From Microbacterium esteraromaticum (lineage in GTDB: Bacteria > Actinomycetota > Actinomycetes > Actinomycetales > Microbacteriaceae): DNA of 64,000 nt. Where the stretch lies: the NCBI RefSeq assembly GCF_016907315.1, contig NZ_JAFBBS010000001.1, positions 2,108,001 to 2,172,000 on the forward strand. The letters run 5' to 3'. The position numbers were made by a program, and so were the translations under genes. Numbering within the stretch: the first letter of the stretch is position 1; each line of letters starts with the position of its first letter. The notes under the pieces are model-generated. The model was given only the letters and a program-made list of their open reading frames with translations, was not told where the DNA came from and searched no databases. Shown here in pieces: positions 42,105-52,313 of this stretch.

Positions 42105-43268
42105 ATGGAACGCGACATCTACGAAGAAGACCACGAGGCCTTCCGCGACCTGGTCAAGGACTTCGTCAAGCGGCACGTCTCGAACGAGTCGATCGAGCGG
42201 TGGGATGCCGCGGGCGAGATCGACCGCGAGACCATGCGCGCTGCGGGTGAGGCCGGCATCATCGGACTCTCGGTGCCCGAGGAGTTCGGCGGCGCGGGCA
42301 TGCTGCAGGACTACCGCTTCCGCGCGATCGTGAACGAAGAGGTCATCGGCGCCGGCGCCGGCTCTCTGGCAGGCGCCCTCGGCATCCAGGACGACCTGGC
42401 CGTGCCGTACCTCGTGCACATGGGCACTCAGGAGCAGAAGGAGAAGTGGCTGCCGCGCATGGCCACCGGCGAGATCCTCGGTGCTCTCGCGATGACCGAC
42501 CCCGGCGCGGGCAGCGACCTGCGCGGCATCAAGACCAACGCGAAGAAGGTCGACGGCGGCTACATCCTCAACGGCGCCAAGACGTTCATCTCGTCCGGCA
42601 CCACCGCCGACATCGTCGTCACCTTCGTCAAGACCGGCGAGGGCAACCGCCCCGACGCATTCAGCCTGCTGATCGTCGAGAAGGGCATGGAGGGCTTCGA
42701 CCAGGGCAAGAAGCTCAGCAAGATGGGCTTCCACGGGTGGGACACCGCCGAGCTCAGCTTCACCGACGTCTTCGTGCCAGACGAGAACCTCATCAGCGGC
42801 AAGGAGGGGCAGGGGTTCATCCAGCTGATGATGAACCTGCCGCTCGAGCGCCTGTCGATCGCCGTGTCCGCCGCGGCCGTTATCCAGGCTGCGGTGAAGT
42901 GGACCGTCGACTACACGAAGGACCGCGATGCGTTCGGCGAGCGGGTCATCGACTTCCAGAACACCCGGTTCCGCGTCGCCGACATGGCCACCACGGCCGA
43001 CGCCGTGTGGGCGTACGTCGACCGCGGGCTCAAGGCCTACGCCGCATCGAAGCTCACCGCAGAAGAGGCCGCCCAGCTGAAGTTCTGGGTGACCGAGCGC
43101 GAGTGGGAGGTGCTCGACACCGGTGTGCAGCTGCACGGCGGCTACGGCTACATCATGGAGTACCCCATCGCCCGCGCCTTCACCGACGCCCGCGTGCACC
43201 GCATCTACGGCGGAACCAACGAGATCATGCGCGAGATCGTCGGACGTCAGATCGCCGGCAAGCGCTGA
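42105..43268 (+). CDS. Acyl-CoA dehydrogenase, long-chain (LCAD-like) type
   Basis: 387 residues, FAD-dependent, for the first oxidation of acyl-CoA. Motifs: AMTDPGAGSDLRGIKTNA (FAD/substrate), YTKDRDAFGERVIDFQNTRF, and HGGYGYIMEYPIARAF. The MCAD base position reads YGGTNEI, so the usual Glu is absent there. Instead Glu248 in LPLERLSIA matches the helix-G base of long-chain and isovaleryl enzymes. A strong AGGAGGA (42094-42100) fixes ATG 42105, and TAGACT at 42061 may be a -10 box. The 139-base gap upstream has no other feature I can assign. Confidence 0.92.
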   Translation: MERDIYEEDHEAFRDLVKDFVKRHVSNESIERWDAAGEIDRETMRAAGEAGIIGLSVPEEFGGAGMLQDYRFRAIVNEEVIGAGAGSLAGALGIQDDLAVPYLVHMGTQEQKEKWLPRMATGEILGALAMTDPGAGSDLRGIKTNAKKVDGGYILNGAKTFISSGTTADIVVTFVKTGEGNRPDAFSLLIVEKGMEGFDQGKKLSKMGFHGWDTAELSFTDVFVPDENLISGKEGQGFIQLMMNLPLERLSIAVSAAAVIQAAVKWTVDYTKDRDAFGERVIDFQNTRFRVADMATTADAVWAYVDRGLKAYAASKLTAEEAAQLKFWVTEREWEVLDTGVQLHGGYGYIMEYPIARAFTDARVHRIYGGTNEIMREIVGRQIAGKR

Positions 43269-43275
43269 CCGCCGT

Positions 43276-43334
43276 CGAGAGCACCACATGCCGACGCCGG
43301 CAGACGCCGTGCTCGACGGCACGTGGTGCTCTCG
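43276..43334. terminator. Bidirectional terminator
   Basis: A perfect 12-bp stem, CGAGAGCACCAC (43276-43287) with GTGGTGCTCTCG (43323-43334), plus an inner TGCCG/CGGCA, between convergent acyl-CoA dehydrogenase and SIP genes. Confidence 0.8.
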
Positions 43335-43337
43335 GCG

Positions 43338-44213
43338 TCAGCCGGCAGGACGCGCCGCCGCCTCGCGGGCGGCGTTCGACGCCGGCGAGGCCGCACCGAT
43401 CTTCCAGTAGCCGGTGAAGCTGACGCGGTGCTTGTCGACTCCGCGCTCGCCGACGAGCAGCTTCCGGCCTCCTGAGGCCAGCGACTGCTCGCCGGCGATG
43501 TACGCGTGCAGCCCGGCGTCCGGCATCCGCTCGCCGCGCAGCATCTCCAGCGCGCCGGTACCGGGAGCGGCGTCGGCCGAACGCACCACCCAGTGCACCG
43601 ACACGCCCTCCGGGTGAGGGGACGCCAGGGCATCCGCCTCGGACGCGACCTCGATGATCGCGCTCCCGGATGCCGTCGCCGGAAGCGACGCGCAGATGCC
43701 TGCGATCGCAGGCAGGGCCGTCTCGTCGCCGACGAGCACGACGCGCTCCTCGCCGCGCGCCGGATTGAACGCGAGGCCCTCGTCGATGATCAGCACGTGC
43801 TCGCCTGGAGTGCAGGTCTCGGCCCACCGCGACGCGGGACCCGCCGTGCCGTCGGCGGCCGAGCCGTGCAGCACGAAGTCGATGTCGATCTCGGCACCGT
43901 GGCCGTCGGCGGCCGGGCGGTGCGCACGGATCGTGTAGTTGCGCATCACGGGGCGCTCGCCGTCGGGGATGCGCAGGAACCTCAGGTATCCGAACATCCT
44001 GTTCGCCTTCGCGGGCACGCGCTCGAGGCCGGACTCGCCGCTGATCGGCAGGAACAGCCGTACCCACTGGTCGTAGCCCATCGGCCGGAAGCGGTCGATC
44101 TCGCCTCCGCCCAACGTGACGCGCATCCATCCAGGAGAGAGCTGCTCGGTGCGCAGCACGGTCAGCTGCAGAAGCTCCGCCGAGGCCGGCTTGACGATCT
44201 TGCTGATGGACAT
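43338..44213 (-). CDS. Siderophore-interacting protein (FAD ferric reductase)
   Basis: 291 residues of the SIP family, a cytoplasmic flavoprotein that reduces ferric siderophores so iron is released. Motifs: the FAD-binding RNYTIRAHR, DFVLHGSAADGTAGPASRW, EHVLIIDEGLAF, and the NAD(P)H-domain start VVLVGDETALPAI. The C-terminal KHRVSFTGYWKIG is also typical. ATG 44213 has AGAGG upstream and lies 10 bp after the ECF gene, so it is co-transcribed with an iron-box-controlled transporter. This suggests the imported compound is an iron chelate. Confidence 0.92.
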   Translation of the reverse strand: MSISKIVKPASAELLQLTVLRTEQLSPGWMRVTLGGGEIDRFRPMGYDQWVRLFLPISGESGLERVPAKANRMFGYLRFLRIPDGERPVMRNYTIRAHRPAADGHGAEIDIDFVLHGSAADGTAGPASRWAETCTPGEHVLIIDEGLAFNPARGEERVVLVGDETALPAIAGICASLPATASGSAIIEVASEADALASPHPEGVSVHWVVRSADAAPGTGALEMLRGERMPDAGLHAYIAGEQSLASGGRKLLVGERGVDKHRVSFTGYWKIGAASPASNAAREAAARPAG

Positions 44214-44223
44214 GGGGTGCCTC

Positions 44224-46578
44224 TCAGGACGGCTGCCAGGGGAAGGTGAGGAAGAAGATGAGAGCGGATGCCAGCAGCACCGCCGCCGTGAAGACCGTGT
44301 CGCGTGCGCGCCACGGCACGAGGTGCCGTTCGGTGCGGGTGGGGTGGGCGCCGAAGGCGCGGGCATCCATCGACAGGGCGACCCGCTCGGCGTGCCGGAT
44401 ACCAGACGCGAGCAGCGGCACGATGTATCCCCAGCCGCGCACGAGACGAGCGACCGGTCCGCGGCCCGAGCCGTGCCCGCGCACGCGGTGCGCGGCGCGG
44501 ATGACCGACAGCTCGTAGCCGAACCGCGGCACGAAGCGGTATGCGGCGAGGGCCGTGTATCCGATGCGGTACGGCACGTGCAGCTGCTGCACGGTCGCCC
44601 GCACGAGGTCGGGGCCGCGGGTCGTGAGCCCGCCGACGAGAGCGAGCGCGAGGATCGCGCCGAGGCGCAGAGCAGTCGCGAGTCCGATGAGCAGGGCGCC
44701 CGAGCGCAGCGTCCAGCCGCCGATCGTGAGCACTCCGGCGCTGCCGGAGACCTGGCCGGGGTCGACCCACACGCCGAACCCGACCGTCAGCACGGCCATG
44801 CCGACCGGCACGCCGAGCAGCATCACCGCGCAGGCGCGGCGGGTGAGCCGCGCACCGCTGAGCACCATCGCGTACGCGAGCGCGAGGAAGATCGCCGGGG
44901 TGACCAGGTCGCGCGTGAACGCCAGCAGCGCCATCGCGGGAACCACGGCGCCGAGCTTCGCGAGCGGGTTGATCCCGTGCAGCCAGTACCGCGGAGGCGC
45001 CGGCGCGTCGTCGTACGGGTCGGTGGGCGTGGGCTCCGTCGCGGGTGAGGCTGCGGATGCCGTGGCGGCGGGTGCCAGGGCATCCGCGGCATCCTGGGCG
45101 AGCACCGTCTCGGCGGCACCCCACGCGACCACTTCGCCGTCGCGCAGCAGCACGACGTGACTCGCGTACTCGGCGACCAGCCGCCGGTCGTGCGTGACGA
45201 TGACCACCGTGGTGCCCGTGCGCTGCAGCTCCTGGAGCAGACCGAGCAGCTCCGCGGCGCGGGCTCGGTCCTGTCCGAACGTCGGCTCGTCGAGGGCCAC
45301 CACGGAGGGCCGGGAGATCAGCGCCGTGCCGACCGAGAGACGCCGCTTCTCGCCACCGGAGAGCAGGAACGGGTGCACGTCCGCCTTGGCGCCCAGGCCG
45401 AACCGGTCGAGCATCTCGTCGACCCGCGCGTCGATCTCCGCGGGGTCGATGCGCTGCAGCCGCAGGCCGTGGGCGAGTTCGTCTCGCACGGTGCCGGCGA
45501 TGAACTGGTGCTCGGGGTTCTGGAAGACGAACCCGACATGGGCTGCGATCATGCGAGCAGGCGCGCGCACGGCATCCAATCCGTCGATCAGCACCGTCCC
45601 GGCGGTGGGCGGAACGACACCTCCCAGCGTCTGCAGCAGGGTCGTCTTGCCCGCGCCGTTCGGGCCGATGATCGCGGTGAACGACCCGCGGGGGATGTCG
45701 AGGCTCTCGACGTCGAGGGTGCGGGTGCCGCGCTTCTCGACGACGAGATCGCGCGCGGTGATCGCCGGGACGCTCGGGTCGGCGGCTGGCGGCCGGACCG
45801 CCGCGCTCACCCGCTCGTCGGACGACCAGACGCCCAGCTCGTGCAGGGTCGCGGCGTGGTCGCGCATCACCTGCTGCGGCAGGCCGTCGAGTGCGAGACG
45901 CCCCTCGCGGTCGAGCACGATCACGCGGGTCGCGAGATCGATCGCCGCGTCGACGTCGTGCTCGACCAGCACGATCGCCCGCTCCTCGGCGTCCTGAATC
46001 AGCTCGCCGAGGGCGGCGTACACGTCGTGCACGCCCTGCGGGTCGAGGTTGGCCGTGGGCTCGTCGAGCACGATCACTCGGGAGCGCATCGCCAGGGCGC
46101 ACGCGATCGCGAGGCGCTGGCGACCGCCACCCGAGAGCAGATCGGGGTTCCAGCGGCGCCTGCTCCACAGTCCGACGCGGCGGAGTGCCTGCTCGGCGCG
46201 GGCGAGGACCTCGGAGGCGGGCAGCCCCAGGTTCTCGAGGGCGAAGGCGACCTCGTCGAGCACGGTCCCGGTCACGAGCTGGGAATCGGGATCCTGGAAG
46301 ACCATCGACACCTCGGTGCTCAGCTCGGCGACGGCGGCGCTGCGTGTGTTGCGCCCCGAGACGAGCACGGTGCCGTCGAGCGCGGCCTCGACGGCCTGGG
46401 GGACCAGCCCGTTCAGCGCGAGGGTCAGAGTCGACTTGCCCGATCCACTCGGGCCGAGCAGCAGCACGACCTCGCCGGCGTGCACGTCGAACGAGATGCC
46501 GTGCGGTGAGGGGTGCGCGGCGCCCGCGTGCGTGACGCTGAGGTCGCGCACGCTGAGCAGGGGCGCGGAAGAGCGCAC
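44224..46578 (-). CDS. ECF transporter EcfA-EcfA-EcfT fusion
   Basis: 784 residues, a natural fusion of three ECF energy-coupling parts. ATPase 1 (about 1-250) has Walker A GPSGSGKST and Walker B VIVLDEPTANLD; its signature is LLSGGGRQRLA. ATPase 2 (about 265-500) has GPNGAGKTT, LLSGGEKRRLS and VVALDEPTFGQD. EcfT (about 528-784) starts at LHGINPLAKLG, has about five membrane segments and an Ala-Arg-containing coupling helix region (MDARAFGAHPTRTE). GTG 46578 has GAGGAC upstream. The S component is the next gene upstream, and an iron box precedes this gene. SIP follows. Confidence 0.92.
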   Translation of the reverse strand: MRSSAPLLSVRDLSVTHAGAAHPSPHGISFDVHAGEVVLLLGPSGSGKSTLTLALNGLVPQAVEAALDGTVLVSGRNTRSAAVAELSTEVSMVFQDPDSQLVTGTVLDEVAFALENLGLPASEVLARAEQALRRVGLWSRRRWNPDLLSGGGRQRLAIACALAMRSRVIVLDEPTANLDPQGVHDVYAALGELIQDAEERAIVLVEHDVDAAIDLATRVIVLDREGRLALDGLPQQVMRDHAATLHELGVWSSDERVSAAVRPPAADPSVPAITARDLVVEKRGTRTLDVESLDIPRGSFTAIIGPNGAGKTTLLQTLGGVVPPTAGTVLIDGLDAVRAPARMIAAHVGFVFQNPEHQFIAGTVRDELAHGLRLQRIDPAEIDARVDEMLDRFGLGAKADVHPFLLSGGEKRRLSVGTALISRPSVVALDEPTFGQDRARAAELLGLLQELQRTGTTVVIVTHDRRLVAEYASHVVLLRDGEVVAWGAAETVLAQDAADALAPAATASAASPATEPTPTDPYDDAPAPPRYWLHGINPLAKLGAVVPAMALLAFTRDLVTPAIFLALAYAMVLSGARLTRRACAVMLLGVPVGMAVLTVGFGVWVDPGQVSGSAGVLTIGGWTLRSGALLIGLATALRLGAILALALVGGLTTRGPDLVRATVQQLHVPYRIGYTALAAYRFVPRFGYELSVIRAAHRVRGHGSGRGPVARLVRGWGYIVPLLASGIRHAERVALSMDARAFGAHPTRTERHLVPWRARDTVFTAAVLLASALIFFLTFPWQPS

Positions 46579-46614
46579 GGGCGGGTCCTCTGTGAGCGGT
46601 CGGTTCCCTACAAA

Positions 46615-46632
46615 CTTAGCCTGACCTAACCT
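46615..46632 (-). promoter_or_regulatory. DtxR/IdeR-type iron box
   Basis: On the minus strand AGGTTAGGTCAGGCTAAG closely follows the DtxR/IdeR consensus (TTAGGTTAGGCTAACCTAA), mainly by its AGGTTAGG and GGCTAA halves. It lies 37 bp before the ECF gene, so iron-loaded DtxR would repress the ECF-SIP operon. The S gene upstream has its own start signal. Confidence 0.7.
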
Positions 46633-46678
46633 GCGGTGTCGCGAGGCCCCTGCGGTGTCGCAGGACCGTCGCGGCGGC

Positions 46679-47221
46679 TCAGCGCGGTGCGACGCCCGCT
46701 GTGCGCAGCGCGTTGCCGATCGCGATGCCGACGGCTGTCCACGCGACCGGCCCGAGCACCGAGATGATCAGGTAGCTCAGCTGCACCCACGGCTCGAACT
46801 GCGTCAGGTCGACGACGACACCGACCACGGCCGCCACGATCGCGCCGATGATGGCGGCCGAGACGAAGAAGCGCCAGCGGCCCCAGGCCCGATAGCGGGT
46901 CAGCGCGGCGACGCCCTCTTGGATGGCGCCGAAGAGCAGCGCGGTGCCGATGAAGCGCATCGCCCACATCGGGGTGAATGCGCTCGAGATCAGCGCGGCG
47001 ATCACATGCGTGATCAGCGCGACCATCGGCTTGCGGAGCACCTCCTGCGCGATGATTCCCGGCAGCACGTGAACACCCAGCACAAGGCCGTAGAGGTAGG
47101 GCACGACGGCGATGACGCCGACGGTGGCGAGCCCGGCGATGCCGCCCAGGATGCCTGTGGCGACGCCGATCGCCGCGCAGACGAGAAGGGTGCGCGTGCT
47201 CAGCGCCGGTCGGGATGCCAC
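46679..47221 (-). CDS. ECF transporter S component, YkoE-like
   Basis: A 180-residue membrane protein with five to six hydrophobic segments. Its style (GGIAGLATVGVIAVVPYLYGLVLGVH, then GIIAQEVLRKPMVALITHV) matches the YkoE-type S components annotated for hydroxymethylpyrimidine or thiamine. It gives substrate specificity to the EcfA-A-T fusion. GTG 47221 has a minus-strand TAGCCT (47228-47233) 6 bases before it (leaderless). A small CCTGCG/CGCAGG hairpin (46649-46664) follows. The iron-regulated neighbours raise the possibility of an iron chelate or heme as cargo. Confidence 0.85.
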   Translation of the reverse strand: MASRPALSTRTLLVCAAIGVATGILGGIAGLATVGVIAVVPYLYGLVLGVHVLPGIIAQEVLRKPMVALITHVIAALISSAFTPMWAMRFIGTALLFGAIQEGVAALTRYRAWGRWRFFVSAAIIGAIVAAVVGVVVDLTQFEPWVQLSYLIISVLGPVAWTAVGIAIGNALRTAGVAPR

Positions 47222-47301
47222 TCCGCAAGGCTATCGGGCACCGCCGACCCCGGCCGCGGACGGCTGACCGCGACGTCGGCGGCGATGGCTACGCTGGAGG
47301 G

Positions 47302-49305
<2,004 letters not shown>

Positions 49306-49345
49306 TCAGCAGCCCGCGAAACGCAGGATGCTCGGAAAGGGCGCG

Positions 49346-49759
49346 TCAGCCCGCGTACTCCTCCGCATGCACCCGCACCGTGGTCGCGCCGTGCAGCAGC
49401 TTCGACACGGGGCAGCGAGCGTGCGCGCGCTGCAGCAGATCCTCGGTCTCCTCCATCGAGAGCCCTTCAGCCGAGAGATACGTGTCGACGTGGAACTCGT
49501 ACCCGGGTCCGTCCGCCGCGTCGTGCAGCTCGACCTCGATGCGCACGGCGGTGCGGCGTTCGCGCTTCACCAGGGCCTGCGCAGTCGCGTTGAGGCAGGT
49601 CGACCAGGCCAGGGCCAGCAGCTGCTCCGGGTTCGAGGCATCCGGGTCGGGATTCGGCGCCAGGGGAGAGGCGACCGGCACCTCCATCCCGCCCGTCACA
49701 CGGGCCGTGCCCGTCCCGCCGTCGCCGTTGATCGCTTCCGTCCGGTACCTCAGGGTCAT
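49346..49759 (-). CDS. OsmC/Ohr family peroxiredoxin
   Basis: 137 residues. It has the two redox cysteines of the family, in STCLNATA and RCPVSKLL, and reduces organic hydroperoxides. The length and GTARVTGGMEVPVASP region suit the Ohr branch. ATG 49759 has a minus-strand TATAGT (49766-49771) ending 6 bases before it, predicting a leaderless mRNA. This box overlaps the -10 of the divergent metN promoter. No OhrR gene is adjacent. Confidence 0.92.
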   Translation of the reverse strand: MTLRYRTEAINGDGGTGTARVTGGMEVPVASPLAPNPDPDASNPEQLLALAWSTCLNATAQALVKRERRTAVRIEVELHDAADGPGYEFHVDTYLSAEGLSMEETEDLLQRAHARCPVSKLLHGATTVRVHAEEYAG

Positions 49760-49765
49760 GACTCA

Positions 49766-49773
49766 ACTATAAT
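49766..49773. promoter_or_regulatory. Overlapping face-to-face -10 boxes
   Basis: The 8-mer ACTATAAT contains a perfect TATAAT for the rightward metNIQ operon (49768-49773). Its complement contains TATAGT for the leftward osmC gene. Both polymerases cannot bind at once, so the promoters should exclude each other. The metN leader would be about 70 nt; I see no SAM riboswitch in it. Confidence 0.7.
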
Positions 49774-49850
49774 TTGGATCACGTCCAGAAAGGCGGCTCG
49801 GTCCGCCGGGGCCCGCAGTCGGCCCGCCCCCACCCCACCCGAAAGACGCG

Positions 49851-50624
49851 ATGGCCACCGACCTGCCCGCGATCGTCGAGTTCCGCCATGTCACGAAGCG
49901 GTTCCGCCCCGATGCCGATGAGAGCCCTGCCCTCGACGACGTCACCCTCAGCATCCGCTCCGGCGAGGTCTTCGGCATCATCGGCGAGAGCGGCGCCGGC
50001 AAGTCGACCCTGCTCGAGCTGATCAACGGTCTCACACGACCGACCGAGGGCCACGTCACCGTGCGCGGTGCCGCCGTCGCCGAGCTCGATCGAGCGGGCC
50101 TGCGCGAGCTCCGTCGCGACGTCGGCGTCGTCTTCCAGGGCGTGCACCTGCTCAGCAACAGCACCGTGCGCGACAACGTGCGTCTGCCGCTGCGTCTCGC
50201 CCGCGGCGAGACGGCGAAGAAGAGCAGGCAGCAGCAGGATGCCGTCGACGAGATCCTCTCGTTCGTCGGCCTCTCGCATCGCGCCGACCACTTCCCCGCC
50301 CAGCTCTCCGGCGGCGAGCGTCAGCGCGTGGGTCTCGCCCGCGCCCTCGTGTCGCGCCCGCCGCTGCTGCTCTGCGACGAGCCGACCTCGTCGCTCGACG
50401 CGTCGACCACCGCCGACGTGCTGCGCGTGCTCGCCGACGCGCGCGCGAAGCTCGGCACGACCGTGATCGTCATCACGCACGACCTCGACGTCGTCAAGGC
50501 GATCTGCGACCGCGCCGCGCTGCTCGAGAAGGGGCGGCTGCGCGAGGTCTTCGAGATCGACGCCGCCGGCCCCCGGTCGCTGCCCAGCTACTACGAGCAG
50601 GTCAAGCGGGAGCTGAGCGCATGA
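49851..50624 (+). CDS. metN: Methionine ABC transporter ATP-binding protein, short form
   Basis: 257 residues. It powers methionine import with MetI and MetQ. Motifs: Walker A IGESGAGKSTL, Q loop FQGVHLLSNSTVRDNV, signature LSGGERQRVGLARAL, Walker B LLLCDEPTSSLD. Usual MetN proteins are about 340 residues with a C-terminal NIL/ACT-like domain that binds methionine and inhibits transport. This protein ends right after the ATPase domain, so that feedback is missing. ATG 49851 overlaps nothing and has GAAAGA upstream. Confidence 0.9.
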   Translation: MATDLPAIVEFRHVTKRFRPDADESPALDDVTLSIRSGEVFGIIGESGAGKSTLLELINGLTRPTEGHVTVRGAAVAELDRAGLRELRRDVGVVFQGVHLLSNSTVRDNVRLPLRLARGETAKKSRQQQDAVDEILSFVGLSHRADHFPAQLSGGERQRVGLARALVSRPPLLLCDEPTSSLDASTTADVLRVLADARAKLGTTVIVITHDLDVVKAICDRAALLEKGRLREVFEIDAAGPRSLPSYYEQVKRELSA

Positions 50625-51292
50625 CCTGGCTCACCGACCTGCTCGCCGAGTACGGCGAAGACATCGCGCAGTCGATGGCAGAGACCGGGTACATGATGCT
50701 CGTGTCGCTTCTCGCCGCGGTGCTGATCGGTCTGCCGCTCGGCACCGTCGTGTACCTCACCGAGCGCGGCGGCATCGCCGAGAACCGCGCGATCAACACG
50801 GTCGCGAACCTCTACATCAATGTGGTGCGGTCGTTCCCGTTCCTGCTGCTGGTCGTGTTCCTCATCCCGTTCACGCGCGCCGTGATCGGCACGAGCTTCG
50901 GCACGCAGGCGGCGACCCTGCCGCTCTGCTTCGTCGCCGTCGCGATCTACGCCCGCCTGACCGAGCAGATCCTGCGCGAGATCCCCGCCGGCATCTCGAA
51001 GGTGGCCGTCGCGTCGGGCGCCACGGTGCCGCAGGCGGTGTTCCGGATGCTCCTTCCCGAGGCGCGCTCCGGGCTCGTCTACGCGCTGACCTCCGCTGCG
51101 ATCAGCCTGCTGTCGTACTCGACCGTGCTGGGCGTGGTCGGCGGCGGAGGCCTCGGCGACTTCGCGATGCGCTACGGGTACCAGGTCTACAACGACGACC
51201 TCATGTACCTCACGATCGTGATCATCATCGTGTGCGTCCTCGCCATCCAGGCGGTCGGACACCGCACGTCCGTGCGGCTCGACCACCGCTGA
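50621..51292 (+). CDS. metI: Methionine ABC transporter permease
   Basis: A 223-residue permease with five membrane segments and the MetI-type EAA loop (ISKVAVASGATVPQAVFRML). Motifs near RSFPFLLLVVFLIPFTR and GGGGLGDFAMRYGYQ are typical. ATG 50621 overlaps the metN stop by 4 bp. Confidence 0.95.
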   Translation: MTWLTDLLAEYGEDIAQSMAETGYMMLVSLLAAVLIGLPLGTVVYLTERGGIAENRAINTVANLYINVVRSFPFLLLVVFLIPFTRAVIGTSFGTQAATLPLCFVAVAIYARLTEQILREIPAGISKVAVASGATVPQAVFRMLLPEARSGLVYALTSAAISLLSYSTVLGVVGGGGLGDFAMRYGYQVYNDDLMYLTIVIIIVCVLAIQAVGHRTSVRLDHR

Positions 51293-51339
51293 GGTCGCCC
51301 CCCCGAACCACCGCACCCGCATCGAAACGGAAGAAACAT

Positions 51340-52161
51340 ATGAAGAAGACACGCGTCGCCCTCGCCGCCATCGCCCTCGGCACTGCGCTGCTCGCCACCG
51401 CCTGCGCCCCAGCCGCCGAAGAGAAGAACGCGGATGCCCAGGCCGCCGAGCCCACCGTGCTCAAGGTCGCCGCCGTGCAGGCCCCGATGACGGATGTCGT
51501 GAAGGCCGCAGGCGACGCGATCGAAGACGGCTACGAGATCCAGCTCGTCGAGGTCGCCGACTACATCACCTCGAACACGATCCTCAACAGCGGTGACGTG
51601 TACGCGAACTTCTCACAGCACGTGCCGTACATGCAGACGTTCAACGAGGGCAACGACGGCACGCTGGTGGGCGTTCAGCCGGTCTACAACTTCGTCATCG
51701 CCTTCTACTCGAAGACGCTCGACGACATCGCCGACCTGCCCGACGGCGCGAAGGTCGCCATTCCCGACGACCCGTCGAACACCGGCCGCGCGCTGAAGCT
51801 GCTCGCCGCGAACGAGATCATCGCGCTGGACCCCGACGTCGACCCGTACGAGGCGACCGTCAAGGACATCACCGGCAACCCGAAGAACCTGGAGTTCGTG
51901 CAGGTGCCGATCGCGTCGCTGAACGCGGCGTACGAAGAGGCCGACCTGGTCTTCCAGTGGCCGTCGCACATCGCGGCGCTCGGTCTCAGCCCCGAGAAGG
52001 ACGGCCTCATCACCGAGCTCGACGACCGGTTCGCGCTGAACCTCGTCGTGCAGCAGAAGGATGCCGACTCCGAGGCGACCGAGGCGCTCAAGAAGGCGTT
52101 CACGAGCGACGAGGTGCGCGGGGTCATCGAGGGCAACGGCACCATCGAGACCGCCTGGTGA
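51340..52161 (+). CDS. metQ: Methionine-binding lipoprotein, NlpA/MetQ family
   Basis: 273 residues. The lipoprotein signal ends at Cys22 (LATAC). The mature protein has MetQ motifs DGYEIQLVEVADYITSNTIL, FSQHVPYMQTFNEGND and AIPDDPSNTGRALKLL. It delivers methionine to MetNI. Starts at ATG 51340 after GGAAGAAAC; the frame is open upstream but overlaps metI. Last gene of the operon. The 152-base gap that follows holds several overlapping inverted repeats (CGCGAGG/CCTCGCG, GACAACG/CGTTGTC) and the promoter region of the oxidase gene. Confidence 0.93.
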   Translation: MKKTRVALAAIALGTALLATACAPAAEEKNADAQAAEPTVLKVAAVQAPMTDVVKAAGDAIEDGYEIQLVEVADYITSNTILNSGDVYANFSQHVPYMQTFNEGNDGTLVGVQPVYNFVIAFYSKTLDDIADLPDGAKVAIPDDPSNTGRALKLLAANEIIALDPDVDPYEATVKDITGNPKNLEFVQVPIASLNAAYEEADLVFQWPSHIAALGLSPEKDGLITELDDRFALNLVVQQKDADSEATEALKKAFTSDEVRGVIEGNGTIETAW

Positions 52162-52313
52162 CGACAGCCGCCACGCACTGACTGTCGCGAGGTGACAACG
52201 GGAGGCGGGGCCGACGCCGGATGCCCTTGTGCATACCGCACAGTCGGCTTCGCCTCGCGTTGTCGGACTTCTACGGTTGAGGGTATCCCTGCTCCTTTCT
52301 GAGAGGAACCGCC

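Noticed and set aside
49774..49850. SAM riboswitch before metN
   Set aside because: No conserved SAM-I, SAM-II or SAM-IV core could be made from these 77 bases.
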